From CAXTTV01 sp964247295 (GTDB lineage: Bacteria; Chloroflexota; Ktedonobacteria; Ktedonobacterales; Ktedonobacteraceae): a DNA stretch of 64,000 nucleotides. The stretch spans positions 1 through 64,000 of the forward strand of contig CAXTTV010000001.1 of assembly GCA_964247295.1 (NCBI GenBank), read 5' to 3'. Within the stretch, counting starts at the first letter, position 1; the number at the start of each line of letters is the position of its first letter. Position numbers and translations under genes: made by a program. Under the pieces are notes generated by a model. That model saw only the letters and a program-made list of their open reading frames with translations, ran no database searches and was not told where the DNA came from. Below, piece by piece: positions 52,340-61,779 of this stretch.

Positions 52340-53575
52340 ATGGCAGAGAGTTGTGATGTACTCATTGTTGGTGGAGGACCGGCGGGACTAGCGGCGGCGG
52401 AGGCGGCAGCGAAGCAGGGGGTTCAGACGATTGTTCTTGAGCGCCAGAAAGAGATTGGGTATCCAATTCACACCAGTGGTGGAAGTTGGGTTAGTGATAT
52501 GCAGGAGTTAAGGGTACCGGAACATCTATATCATCCAATAAACAGTGTATTTTTTCTCACATCACAGAGGGAAGTAGTATTTCGTTACGAGACCGCCGTC
52601 GCTTGTGTTGTAGATATTCGAGGGTTGTACCAGCACCTGGCGACCCGCGCGATCTCTGCTGGATCGATCGTGCGTGTAAACCACACCGTAGATCAAGTAT
52701 TGCAGGAGCAGGGGCGAGTGCTGGGAGTAACCTACAAAAATCACGTGAACGAGCGAAAGAGTTTGAGGGCTGAAGTGACCATTGACGCCAGTGGCGTCTC
52801 GCGACATATTGGAGTGCGCAGCGAAATGGGAAGCGCCTTTCATCGGTATGGATTTGGAGCAGAGTACGACATGTACGCGCCCAATTATCCACAGGATGAA
52901 GTTTATCTGATCATGGGAAGCAAATATGCGCCCAGCGGCTATGCCTGGGCCTTTCCGCGAGGAAATGGCCGAGTGCGACTGGGTGTAGGAGTGATTCGTC
53001 CCGATAGTGCGGAGGACGCGAGAGACTATCTAGATAGCATCGTGAGGGATATTCCCCAATTAAGCGAGAAGTTCAAAGGAGCCAGCCCATTAGAATATCA
53101 CACTGGCTTGTTCCCATCGGAGGGTCCAGTCGAGCAGTTCTCGCGCGACGGCTTGTTGCTGGCGGGAGACTCTGGCGGGCATGGCTCGGCCCTAGTGGGG
53201 GAGGGTATCCGCTTCGCCATCTATTCTGGTCTGATGGCAGGAGAGATTGCCGGCAAAGCTGTGAAATCTCAGGACACCTCAGTTGCATATCTTGGGCGCT
53301 TTGATCGACAATGGAGAGCACGATTTGGGCGAGAGATGGAGATCTCCTATCTTGTTAACAAGCAGATAGCCCGATACAGTGACACCCAGTGGGATAGTGG
53401 GTTAGACATGCTGAAGCGGATAACCCCGGCTCAGGCCGCCCAACTGCTCAAAGCTGAATACACCCCTGGCCTGATCACCGGCATTTTAGCGCGGAACCCA
53501 CGTCTATTAGTTAAAGGTGGCAAACGTTTACTCGATATGATGCTAGAGCAAGTTAATAAACCTGTTCCAGTCTGA
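52340..53575 (+). CDS. Geranylgeranyl-reductase-family FAD-dependent oxidoreductase
   Basis: 411 residues. The FAD-binding motif DVLIVGGGPAGLAAAEAAA begins at residue 6; ERQKEIGYPIHTSGGSW follows; and DGLLLAGDSGGHGSALVGEG is the second FAD motif. The family reduces prenyl double bonds in isoprenoid lipids and related molecules, or acts as a halogenase/epoxidase-like flavoenzyme. The target (menaquinone side chain, carotenoid or lipid) is not indicated. Single gene. Confidence 0.85.
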   Translation: MAESCDVLIVGGGPAGLAAAEAAAKQGVQTIVLERQKEIGYPIHTSGGSWVSDMQELRVPEHLYHPINSVFFLTSQREVVFRYETAVACVVDIRGLYQHLATRAISAGSIVRVNHTVDQVLQEQGRVLGVTYKNHVNERKSLRAEVTIDASGVSRHIGVRSEMGSAFHRYGFGAEYDMYAPNYPQDEVYLIMGSKYAPSGYAWAFPRGNGRVRLGVGVIRPDSAEDARDYLDSIVRDIPQLSEKFKGASPLEYHTGLFPSEGPVEQFSRDGLLLAGDSGGHGSALVGEGIRFAIYSGLMAGEIAGKAVKSQDTSVAYLGRFDRQWRARFGREMEISYLVNKQIARYSDTQWDSGLDMLKRITPAQAAQLLKAEYTPGLITGILARNPRLLVKGGKRLLDMMLEQVNKPVPV

Positions 53576-53698
53576 CATCTTTTTCCATTTCGCTCGTATT
53601 CTCTTATAGTCATTCATCTCTAAAAAAGGAATAAAGCAAAGGTGAGGACTGTTGTTAAAAGTAGAAAATAAACACGGTTCTCAAAAGGAGCAAGATTG

Positions 53699-53953
53699 AT
53701 GGAGACCTCAACGGGAGAAAAAGTTAAAGTATACGCTACCACTTGGTGTCCAGATTGCCGGATGGCGAAGCGCTGGTTTGACACTCATGGCATCGCCTAC
53801 GATTATATCAACATTGAAGAGCATGAAGACGCTATCGAGTATGTAAAGCAAGTGAACGGTGGAATGCAGAGCGTCCCGACCATCGTTTTTCCTGATGGTT
53901 CGGTCCTGGTAGAGCCGAGTGCTCGCCAGCTTGCTCAGAAATTCTCGCTATAA
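53699..53953 (+). CDS. Glutaredoxin/mycoredoxin-like protein
   Basis: 84 residues. A thioredoxin-fold redox protein with CPDC active site in TTWCPDCRMAKRWFD, the cis-proline in MQSVPTIVFPDGS and the YDYINIEEH strand. The CPDC motif and size resemble mycoredoxin/NrdH-like reductases of mixed disulfides. AAGGAG lies 9 nt before ATG 53699. It has its own terminator before the cysteine desulfurase gene. Confidence 0.9.
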   Translation: METSTGEKVKVYATTWCPDCRMAKRWFDTHGIAYDYINIEEHEDAIEYVKQVNGGMQSVPTIVFPDGSVLVEPSARQLAQKFSL

Positions 53954-53979
53954 CAAGCCAGTCGTAATTCAGATGTTTC

Positions 53980-54009
53980 TGCCCCCGATTTCAGGGGGCA
54001 TTCTTTTTT
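53980..54009 (+). terminator. Terminator of the glutaredoxin gene
   Basis: TGCCCCC / GGGGGCA with a 7-base loop, followed by TTCTTTTTT. Confidence 0.85.
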
Positions 54010-54044
54010 ATGTGATTTGGGATGGTTGAGAAGGGAGTACAACT

Positions 54045-55202
54045 ATGCATCCTGGTTTAAGCAATGGACCGATTTATCTAGATTATAATGCCACCACGCC
54101 CATAGATCCTCGGGTAGTTGAAGCGATGCAGCCATATTTTATCGAGGGATTTGGAAATCCCTCCAGTACGCATTGGTATGGTCAGGCTGCGCATCAGGGA
54201 GTAGATCTCGCCAGCAGGCAGGTAGCAGATTTGCTAGGTTGCCAGCCTGAAGAAATCATCTTTACAGGTGGGGGCTCAGAGGGAGATAACCTGGCGATCA
54301 GAGGGGCTGCATTAGCAAACCAGGAGCGAGGAAAACGGATCATCACACAGGTCACCGAGCATCCAGCCGTCTTGAACACTTGTCGGGCCCTGGAGCAGCT
54401 CTATGGTTTTGAGATCGTCGTTCTGCCAGTAGATCGAAAAGGGCAGGTGCGGCTGGAAGATCTTCAGCAAGCTTTGCAGAAGCCGACCGTCCTGGTTAGT
54501 ATCATGCACGCCAACAACGAAACCGGAACATTACAGCCAGTTCTTGAGATCACAGAGATGGTGCATCAGTATGGAGCCTTGATGCATAGCGATGCCGCGC
54601 AATCGGTAGGAAAGCTGTCAGTAAGGGTGGAGGAGCTGGGAGTAGATTTCCTTTCCTTTGCAGGGCATAAACTCTATGCCCCCAAAGGGATCGGAGCACT
54701 TTATACGCGAGCAGGACTGAAGCTGGAGCCTTTAATCTACGGTGGTGGACAGGGGCGGGGACTACGAGCTGGAACTGAGAATGTTCCTTACATTATAGGT
54801 TTAGGAGTCGCCTGTACTCTAGCCGCGCAGGAATTGCCCGAGATCTCAGAGCGTATGCAACAATTACGCAATTTATTGCATCGTTTCTTATTGGAACGTG
54901 CAGGTATCTCGCGAGTACACTTGCATGGGCATGTCAGTGAGCGTCTACCAAACACCCTCAACGTTGGAATCGACAGACTGATTGGAGAAAAGATTTTAGC
55001 GGCCACTCCCGGAATCGCCAGTTCCACAGGCTCAGCCTGCCATGAGGGGGGACTTGAGCCCTCAGAAGTACTATTGGCAATGGGATTCGAGCGGGAAGAG
55101 GCCTTTAGTTCCTTACGGTTGACCCTGGGGCGTTGGAGCAATGAAGAGCAAATACAGCGGGCTGCTGATCTGTTAGCAGAAACTATAGCAACTTTCACAT
55201 AG
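54045..55202 (+). CDS. Cysteine desulfurase (NifS/IscS type)
   Basis: 385 residues. It removes sulfur from cysteine for Fe-S clusters or tRNA thiolation. PLP Lys209 is in SFAGHKLYAPKG; the persulfide-forming Cys332 is in SSTGSACHEGG; the N-terminal YLDYNATTPIDPRV and the HANNETGTLQP region are typical. The short active-site loop assigns it to group I-like enzymes. No iscU or suf gene is adjacent. Confidence 0.94.
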   Translation: MHPGLSNGPIYLDYNATTPIDPRVVEAMQPYFIEGFGNPSSTHWYGQAAHQGVDLASRQVADLLGCQPEEIIFTGGGSEGDNLAIRGAALANQERGKRIITQVTEHPAVLNTCRALEQLYGFEIVVLPVDRKGQVRLEDLQQALQKPTVLVSIMHANNETGTLQPVLEITEMVHQYGALMHSDAAQSVGKLSVRVEELGVDFLSFAGHKLYAPKGIGALYTRAGLKLEPLIYGGGQGRGLRAGTENVPYIIGLGVACTLAAQELPEISERMQQLRNLLHRFLLERAGISRVHLHGHVSERLPNTLNVGIDRLIGEKILAATPGIASSTGSACHEGGLEPSEVLLAMGFEREEAFSSLRLTLGRWSNEEQIQRAADLLAETIATFT

Positions 55203-55274
55203 AGACGGTACAATAGCATCAAGGAAAGCTGATCGTAGAAGAGGCATAGCAGAGTAATACACAAGGAGCATTAA

Positions 55275-56459
55275 ATGACCATAGATAAAACTCCCAGGCA
55301 TTTTCCAACACCAGCCGCAGTGGAACATCCCGAACTGCTAGAGTATCGCCAAGAATTCCCAATCTTGCAGCGTAAAACCTATTTAAATAGTTGTTCATTG
55401 GGGGCGCTCTCACAGCGTGGTATGAAAAACATCGCGCAATTTATGGAGACCTGGAATGAGTGGGGGGCGCACGCCTGGTACGATATCTGGTTGGGTGAGA
55501 TTGAAAAGGCTCGTGAACAATTCGCCCGATTGATAGGAGCCCAGGTCCATGAGGTCGCTATTGCTCCAAACGTCTCCACCGCCCTCACCTCGATCGCCAG
55601 TAGTCTTGATTATACGACTCGCAATACCGTCGTAATGTCAGATATGGATTTTCCCACCTTGACACATCAGTGGTTGGTCAAAGAGCGTCTAGGGATTGAG
55701 AGCCGTTTCGTAAAAAGTCCAGATCGTATTTATGTTCCCTCAGAACTTTTTGAAGCTCAGGTTGATGATAAGACCGCCCTGATCGCGACCTCGCGCGTCT
55801 GTTATACCAGTGGATATATTCAGAACATCCGGGTGCTCGCGGATCTTGCACACAAGAACGGATCTTATATTTTAGTTGATGATTATCAGGGGACCGGGCA
55901 GCTCCCGATTGATGTAGTCGCGCAGGACATAGATTTTTTAGTGACAGGGACTCTGAAATGGTTAATGGGTGGGCCTGGCCTGGCTTTTGTTTATATACGA
56001 GAAGGCTTGATCCCATTATTGCAGCCGACAGTTGCGGGTTGGTTTGGTCATGCCGACCAGTTTCAATTTGCCACCACCTCATTTGATTTTCGTCCTGATG
56101 CCGCGCGAATAGAGATGGGAACGCCATCTGTGCCCTCGGTTTACGCAGCCAATGCTGGTCTGGAGATGATATTAGAGATTGGATCGGAGAAGATTTGTGA
56201 GCGTACCCGGTATCTTACCAACGATCTGACCGCGCGTCTGAAAGAGCGAGGGTGGCAACTAAAATCTCCTCAGGAGCCAGAGAAGCGAACATCCATTATT
56301 ATGTTAGAGGTTTCAGATCCGAAGCTTGCTGTAGAAAAGTTGTTACAAAGGAACATAGTCACTGACTCGCGCCCCGGATTACTGCGGATCTCGCCTTACT
56401 TCTACAACACCATCGAAGAAAACGCTCAGATAGTTGAGGCGCTAGCCGAGATCCTCTGA
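55275..56459 (+). CDS. Class V aminotransferase/kynureninase-like PLP enzyme
   Basis: 394 residues, fold type I. N-terminal FPILQRKTYLNSCSLGALSQ, then VAIAPNVSTALTSIASSL, ILVDDYQGTGQLPIDVV and the PLP-lysine region LVTGTLKWLMGGPGLAFVYI. The DDYQ...K pattern is shared by kynureninases, cysteine-desulfurase-like and isopenicillin-N-epimerase-like proteins, so the substrate is not fixed. AAGGAG before the ATG. It lies 72 bp after the desulfurase and may be cotranscribed with it. Confidence 0.87.
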   Translation: MTIDKTPRHFPTPAAVEHPELLEYRQEFPILQRKTYLNSCSLGALSQRGMKNIAQFMETWNEWGAHAWYDIWLGEIEKAREQFARLIGAQVHEVAIAPNVSTALTSIASSLDYTTRNTVVMSDMDFPTLTHQWLVKERLGIESRFVKSPDRIYVPSELFEAQVDDKTALIATSRVCYTSGYIQNIRVLADLAHKNGSYILVDDYQGTGQLPIDVVAQDIDFLVTGTLKWLMGGPGLAFVYIREGLIPLLQPTVAGWFGHADQFQFATTSFDFRPDAARIEMGTPSVPSVYAANAGLEMILEIGSEKICERTRYLTNDLTARLKERGWQLKSPQEPEKRTSIIMLEVSDPKLAVEKLLQRNIVTDSRPGLLRISPYFYNTIEENAQIVEALAEIL

Positions 56460-56779
56460 TTGAGAAAGATAGAGGCCCTTACCGACGAGCCGGTGAGGGT
56501 CTTCTTTGCTCTTTATCCTAATCGTATTGCATTGAAACCGATGTACTAGTATGATAGATACTGCTTTTGTTCCTATGGAAGGTGGGTAGTTAGGAGAAGG
56601 GGAAAAGAACCCGAAAGTTGCACAATGTATCAATTATTGCAGAGTAATCGTGACGTAAGAGTTGATCTTTAAGTAGAAGACCGCACTTTTAGTGATTCTC
56701 GATCTCATTTTTTTGTATGATCGTGACGCCATTGCGTTAAAGTGATTGCGAAGATAGTCATCTTATCTGGAGGAAGGTT
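56460..56779. other. Intergenic region, terminator plus leader
   Basis: 320 bp. After the hairpin at 56476-56513, the motif ATCGTGACG occurs twice (about 56647 and 56720). No gene is seen. Confidence 0.4.
56476..56513 (+). terminator. Terminator of the class V aminotransferase gene
   Basis: CCCTTACCG / CGGTGAGGG with one wobble and a six-base loop, followed by TCTTCTTTGCTCTTT. Confidence 0.65.
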
Positions 56780-57157
56780 ATGCTCTGTCCCAAGTGCAAT
56801 GTAGGCGTACTCGGAGATGATTTTTACTGCCGGCGTTGTGGTGCAGATCTCTCGGAGCCATCAAAAAGTCTGGTTACCACTCAATCGCACCTGCCGGCAT
56901 TGAACACGCCTCAGTTGCCTCGGCTAGCTGCTGGCGTTGGGGCGCTAGCAGTTGGTTTTGGACTGGAGATGTTGCGTCGGGGATTAATCGCGAAATTATC
57001 GCAGCCGGGGAGTGAGATTGTCCCGGCAGTTCCTGGGGTTGAGGATTTACGAAACATCTTCATGCCGCAGGAGAACAAACCTGCCAGGAAACTGCCAAAG
57101 GGGTATGAGGTTCAAGAAACAGTTGTGTATATGCGCAGAGTGATGCGTCGAGATTAA
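56780..57157 (+). CDS. Zinc-ribbon protein of unknown function
   Basis: 125 residues. The N-terminus is a zinc ribbon with CPKC and CRRC pairs (LCPKCNVGV, YCRRCGADLS). A glycine-rich hydrophobic segment (about 50-68) and a polar C-terminal part follow (RKLPKGYEVQETVVYMRRVM). GGAGGAAGG before the ATG. The membrane-linked zinc-ribbon layout recurs among Ktedonobacterial proteins of unknown role. Confidence 0.75.
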   Translation: MLCPKCNVGVLGDDFYCRRCGADLSEPSKSLVTTQSHLPALNTPQLPRLAAGVGALAVGFGLEMLRRGLIAKLSQPGSEIVPAVPGVEDLRNIFMPQENKPARKLPKGYEVQETVVYMRRVMRRD

Positions 57158-57279
57158 AGTCATTCTGTTTGTTGCACAGAGTGTTTTATGATGTGGGGCG
57201 TGTTAGAGTCTGATAATGGTATAACTATATCAAGGCTCTTGCGTCCCCTTTTTTTATTTACTTTTTGGGTGAGGAGCGC

Positions 57280-58416
57280 ATGTTCTGGTCCTTACGCGAT
57301 CAACAATATGGTAGTCGATGGTCTCAGCGAGCATCGTTGTTAGTGGTATGTGTATGGTTGGTAAGTCTCATATCCGGCTGTGCGGCTGGTCTGTTTTCCG
57401 ATAGTGGGAGTTGGGGGACCAGCACGCTTCGTCAATCATTGCGTACTTTAGCGGTTGACCCAAAGGATGGCCAGCGTCTTTACGCGGGTTCAGTCGACGG
57501 ACAGATTTTTATAAGCAAGGATAATGGAGAAACCTGGAGCGATGCCAGTAAGGGATTGGTAAATGTGGGGAGTATTAATCGTTTAACTTTTGATGTCGCG
57601 GGTAGAGTGCTCCTGGCTGGAACCGATCGGGGTTTGTACTGGAGCAGTAATCAGGCAGGAGACTGGCAAAAGGTACTATCGCTTGCATTACCAGTAGATC
57701 GTTATACCGCGATCACCTTTGATTACAATGATCAGCAAACGTTTTACATTGGTACCGCTCGAAAGGGAGTATATAGCACGCACGACGGAGGCAAGAGTTG
57801 GCAGCCGGTTAGAAGCGATACTTCGTCAAAAGAGATTAACGACCTTGTCTACGACTCGAATGGAAAGCAGCTTTGGATAACCACACCGACTGGAGTCTAT
57901 CGTTCCTCGCGGGGTAGCGAGGCATGGGAGCCCATAAGAGCAGGCCTGCCAGAGAATCTCATCATCTATACAACCATCCCAGCATCAGTATTTGGTGGTG
58001 AGCGCAATCGCGTTTTTCTGGGCAGCAATCGTGGTTTTTTCTTTTCCACCAATGGTGGAGGGAATTGGAACCAGGGAAAAGAGGCATTGGTTGGAACCAG
58101 TATTCGTCAGATACTTATAGATGTGCGGACGCCTACCACACTTTATATTGCCACTGATACGGGAGCATTTCGTAGTGATGATAGTGGATTAAATTGGCGA
58201 GGGATCGCGCCGGGCCTACCTCGTAGTCAACGGGTGTACGCACTGGCGATCAGTTCTGGGGACGCAAGTCGACTTTTCGCGGCCTCTAATACATTGTATC
58301 GTTATCCAGGTGGAGATGGAAGCTTTGCATTCAGCCGTGTAATCTACTGGATAGTAATCATAAGTCTGTTTGTCGTATTATTAAGATTCGCAACCAGGAG
58401 AAGAAACCAGAGTTGA
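57280..58416 (+). CDS. Asp-box (BNR) beta-propeller lipoprotein
   Basis: 378 residues. The signal peptide has the lipobox ISGC with Cys34 as lipid-modified residue. Six Asp-box units follow (SKDNGETW, SSNQAGDW, STHDGGKSW, SSRGSEAW, STNGGGNW, SDDSGLNW), as in sialidase or photosystem-assembly-type propellers. A membrane helix near the C-terminus (VIYWIVIISLFVVLL) and an RRRNQS end suggest a second anchor. No catalytic residues for sialidase are evident. ATG 57280 is preceded by GAGGAG. Confidence 0.82.
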   Translation: MFWSLRDQQYGSRWSQRASLLVVCVWLVSLISGCAAGLFSDSGSWGTSTLRQSLRTLAVDPKDGQRLYAGSVDGQIFISKDNGETWSDASKGLVNVGSINRLTFDVAGRVLLAGTDRGLYWSSNQAGDWQKVLSLALPVDRYTAITFDYNDQQTFYIGTARKGVYSTHDGGKSWQPVRSDTSSKEINDLVYDSNGKQLWITTPTGVYRSSRGSEAWEPIRAGLPENLIIYTTIPASVFGGERNRVFLGSNRGFFFSTNGGGNWNQGKEALVGTSIRQILIDVRTPTTLYIATDTGAFRSDDSGLNWRGIAPGLPRSQRVYALAISSGDASRLFAASNTLYRYPGGDGSFAFSRVIYWIVIISLFVVLLRFATRRRNQS

Positions 58417-58492
58417 GGGGTGGTAGAAGTAAAGGACGAGGTATATAATAGGCGAGGATTGATGTAACAACGCAAATGTTATCCCTCAGAAA

Positions 58493-60163
58493 GTGAGTTT
58501 TACTGTGCGTGATCGCTTTTGGCAATCCTTCTACTCACAGCGTGTAATAGTCTCGATTATTTGCCTTTGTTGTTTGATATTTTGTTCAAGCTGTGGAGCC
58601 AATACCACACCTATTTCAAACGCCGCTGAGGGAAGTCTCTCGTCCACCCCCTCTCAGATGCCACAACAGGTGCTAACCTTTCCCAACGTAGGGACGCAGG
58701 ACATAGATGTATTAGACCCGGCGCAAGAGCCAGACGCCAACTCTGTACTAGCAATGCAGATGATCTATAGTGGATTAGTCAGGACAGATAAGAACCTCAA
58801 CATCATACCGGATCAAGCGTCCTGGGAGATCTCACACGATAAAAATGTGTACACATTTCATTTGCGCTCCAACATCACATTCTCGGATGGGACGCCTGTC
58901 AATGCACAGACGTATATATATTCCTGGACGCGGGCACTGAAACCAGCCTTGAAATCGCCATCCGCCGCCTTTTTTACATCTTCGATTGTAGGGGCCTCCG
59001 CCGTTATAAATGGAAAAAGCCAGACCCTGAGTGGTGTAAAAGCCTTAGATCCTTTAACATTACAGATTACATTGAGCCACCCGGCCTCCTATTTCATCCA
59101 GATGCTCGCAAACCCATTCTTTTATCCCGTAAATAGTAAAATCATCGAGAAGTATGGGCAGACCAAGTGGATTTCTCATGTGGAGGGGATGGGAGTAGGG
59201 ACCGGCCCATTCGTCATAAAAGAGTGGCAGCACAACATCAAAATGGTATTTGAGCCCAACCCTCGTTACTATGGGGTCCGGACTCAACTGGATCGGGTGA
59301 ACATGGTATTTGCCAATGATCCGGCCACCGCCTTCAAATATTATCGAGCAGGCCAGTACAACTTTATCTGGAACATGACTCCAGAAGATCAAGTATCTGT
59401 AAAAAATGTCACTGGTTTTGTTTCCGCATCGCTTTTCCAGACCGAAGGACTGTTTTTCAACATCAAAGTCGCCCCATTTGATAATCCAAAAGTGAGACAG
59501 GCCTTTGCCTATGCGACTGATCGGCAGTCGCTTGTGCATTCTGTATTTAAGGATGCTGTACCCCCGGCGGATACCCTGATTCCCAATGGAATACCAGGTC
59601 ATCAGACAGGGTATCAGGGACAGGTCTTTGATAAAGTAAAAGCGAAAACATTATTGCAGAGCGTGTATCCGGATCTTGCCCAGATGCCGCCAATCACCTT
59701 TTCTTTCTCTAGCTCAATCATGTCCGCAAACGAAGCGGGTACCTTGCAGAACATGTGGCAGCAGAACCTGGGGATCAAACTGAACACGCGATCGGTAGAG
59801 CAGAACGCTTATACTGATGAGACCAATATGCGAGTTGTGCAGTTTGGGGCCTTTCAGTGGAACGCTGATTTCGCCGACCCTTATGATTTTTTAGGAGTGA
59901 ACCTGTTGTCTGGAATATCTGGCAATATTGGAAACTGGAGCAACACAGATTTTGATCAGACAGTGCAGCAGGCAGAGCAGAGTGAAGGAGCTCAAAGATT
60001 AGCCCTTTACAACCGAGCAGAGCAGATCGCCCTGGACGATTCGGCCTGTATCCCATTGCATTATGGTACGGTCGCGGCAGTCATTCCCCCGAAAGTGCAT
60101 GGAGTCAGTATTAACGGGGCTGGATTATACTTTGGAGACTGGTCTGAAGTTTCTATCTCATGA
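58493..60163 (+). CDS. Peptide ABC transporter substrate-binding lipoprotein (OppA family)
   Basis: 556 residues. A hydrophobic signal followed by SSC with Cys34 marks a lipoprotein. The SBP family 5 features are ...DVLDPAQEPDANSVLAMQMI, YTFHLRSNITFSDGTPVNAQ, GTGPFVIKEWQ, VRQAFAYATDRQSLVHSVFK and a C-terminal CIPLHYG. It captures oligopeptides or similar solutes outside the membrane. No permease or ATPase gene is next to it. The start is GTG 58493; a GTG four codons later is also possible. Confidence 0.9.
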   Translation: MSFTVRDRFWQSFYSQRVIVSIICLCCLIFCSSCGANTTPISNAAEGSLSSTPSQMPQQVLTFPNVGTQDIDVLDPAQEPDANSVLAMQMIYSGLVRTDKNLNIIPDQASWEISHDKNVYTFHLRSNITFSDGTPVNAQTYIYSWTRALKPALKSPSAAFFTSSIVGASAVINGKSQTLSGVKALDPLTLQITLSHPASYFIQMLANPFFYPVNSKIIEKYGQTKWISHVEGMGVGTGPFVIKEWQHNIKMVFEPNPRYYGVRTQLDRVNMVFANDPATAFKYYRAGQYNFIWNMTPEDQVSVKNVTGFVSASLFQTEGLFFNIKVAPFDNPKVRQAFAYATDRQSLVHSVFKDAVPPADTLIPNGIPGHQTGYQGQVFDKVKAKTLLQSVYPDLAQMPPITFSFSSSIMSANEAGTLQNMWQQNLGIKLNTRSVEQNAYTDETNMRVVQFGAFQWNADFADPYDFLGVNLLSGISGNIGNWSNTDFDQTVQQAEQSEGAQRLALYNRAEQIALDDSACIPLHYGTVAAVIPPKVHGVSINGAGLYFGDWSEVSIS

Positions 60164-60443
60164 TAGAAACTCATGATAGTAATCGGGACTGAAAAACTAG
60201 CCATTTATAAAGCGCCGGCCTTTCCTATCGTGTCACCCATTGGAGGATAAAGCGAACATTATCCGCGTGAGTCTGTCGATAGTAATCCATATCGATCGGT
60301 TCCTTTATCGGTGGGATTGCCTTTTCGAGAGAGTAGTCAATGAGTTCGGGGCTGGGCCTGGTTTGATCTTTCTCTCGTAGGGAATGTGTCCTTATATAGT
60401 TTTTACAGAGTCGTTCGATTTCACGCAGGTACGTATAATTATG

Positions 60444-61130
60444 TTAAAGGAGAGCCGGGTCGCTCCTTTGCCCGTGAGATGGATAAACTTTTTGAGGGTG
60501 TAAAGATAGTAGATGTTCAAGGGTTGCGAACATCTGAGGGACAGCGGCAGCGTCTAGTAAGCTAGGTAGGGGCATTTCCACCGTATCGAAGGCTAGAAGT
60601 AACTGAAGATCGGGCAGCCAGGCAACAATGTGGTCTGGCTGGTGGCCGGGAGCTGGGATCAGATGAACCGTAAGATCTCCTCCCTCGATCGTCAGGGCCT
60701 GTTTAAACGTCAGCGTTGGGGGGATAAGGTGAACGGACTGAAAGATGGGATAAGTTTGTTGTAGTTTTTTCAGAGTAGCCTCCGCCTTATGCGAAAGTAG
60801 TCTGGACCGACAAAGTTCATGGCCGATGATAGGAGCGTTGTGAACCTCACTGAAATAGGAATTGCCCCAGCAGTGATCCCAATCCGCGTGGCTATTGATA
60901 ACAAGAAGCTTGCGTCCCTGGATCAGCGGTTCCACCATCTCATAGATAGTGGCCGCATCTTCCGGACAGAGCTGCGTATCGCAGATAAGGATATACTCCT
61001 TTGTCTGAATCGCGTAGGAATCTATCTGCAAAGGAGGTGACTGACCGTCATTCATAGAGAAAAAACGACGAAAAATTGTAATTCGAGAATCGGCAGGACT
61101 CTGTATCTGTTGAATAGTTGGAGGGGGCAT
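60444..61130 (-). CDS. Metallo-beta-lactamase-fold hydrolase
   Basis: 228 residues. The metal-binding motif is VINSHADWDHCWGN (H-x-D-x-D-H class), followed by APGHQPDHIVAW and LLLAFDTVEMP, with a final SHG. Dinuclear metal hydrolase of the MBL superfamily; substrate unknown. ATG 61130 with AAAGG upstream was preferred over TTG 61139. The end after SHGQRSDPALL is short but not clearly truncated. Confidence 0.85.
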   Translation of the reverse strand: MPPPTIQQIQSPADSRITIFRRFFSMNDGQSPPLQIDSYAIQTKEYILICDTQLCPEDAATIYEMVEPLIQGRKLLVINSHADWDHCWGNSYFSEVHNAPIIGHELCRSRLLSHKAEATLKKLQQTYPIFQSVHLIPPTLTFKQALTIEGGDLTVHLIPAPGHQPDHIVAWLPDLQLLLAFDTVEMPLPSLLDAAAVPQMFATLEHLLSLHPQKVYPSHGQRSDPALL

Positions 61131-61151
61131 ACTGCACAACCTTTCGTCATA

Positions 61152-61604
61152 TCAGTGGTGTTGTAGTAACGAGATCACCTGATAAAGCGCGTAAAGCGAG
61201 ACGCAGAGGAGGGCAATCGCACCATAACATGTAATGGACCAGGCGCGTTTATTGTTAAGAGCCTGCCAGAGCTGCTCCTCTATATTCGTTGGTTCAAACT
61301 GAATATCTGGCTGTAATTCACGAATTTTAGGAATCATCTCACGAAAGTCGCGAACGTTACTTAGCCCATCGGTCAAAACATCGCGGCTTCCGTCTGTGAG
61401 CACTGCGCTTAACACCAGCTTCGAGCGGATGTGTTCGCCAGGAGTCAAAGAGAGTTTCTGGATTTCATCCAAAAAGTATTGTTTAGCCTTTCCCTCTTCC
61501 TGAGAAGTAATGACTAAAGCATCCTCAAAAAGCTGTAGTTCCTTGCCCAGGCCAAAGCGGACAACACTAATAGGTTCCTGTTGGTTGGATTGATCATCGC
61601 TCAT
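61152..61604 (-). CDS. Single-pass membrane protein, function unknown
   Basis: 150 residues. A soluble domain (about 1-118) with a PH-like beginning (FGLGKELQLFEDALVITSQE) and a C-terminal membrane helix (WSITCYGAIALLCVSLYALY). The next gene on the same strand, the MBL hydrolase, starts 22 bp beyond its stop, so both may share one transcript. No family recognised. Confidence 0.7.
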   Translation of the reverse strand: MSDDQSNQQEPISVVRFGLGKELQLFEDALVITSQEEGKAKQYFLDEIQKLSLTPGEHIRSKLVLSAVLTDGSRDVLTDGLSNVRDFREMIPKIRELQPDIQFEPTNIEEQLWQALNNKRAWSITCYGAIALLCVSLYALYQVISLLQHH

Positions 61605-61706
61605 CGTATAGTGTTCTTTCCTCGACTATTCTTCGTTTCCTTTTTGATTGTACCTTACTCACTTGAAAGCGTCGAGGATCAAGCTAGGAGAAAAGAAAGT
61701 CATAAC

Positions 61707-61735
61707 TTGACAGAAGAGGAACGTAATCTTAGAAT
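61707..61735 (+). promoter_or_regulatory. Promoter of the response-regulator gene
   Basis: TTGACA (61707-61712), 17-bp spacer, TAGAAT (61730-61735), 45 bp before the start codon. Near-consensus sigma-70 type. Confidence 0.8.
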
Positions 61736-61779
61736 TTTAGTAAATCGGTAAACATATCAAAACAATCAAGGATGTTTGT

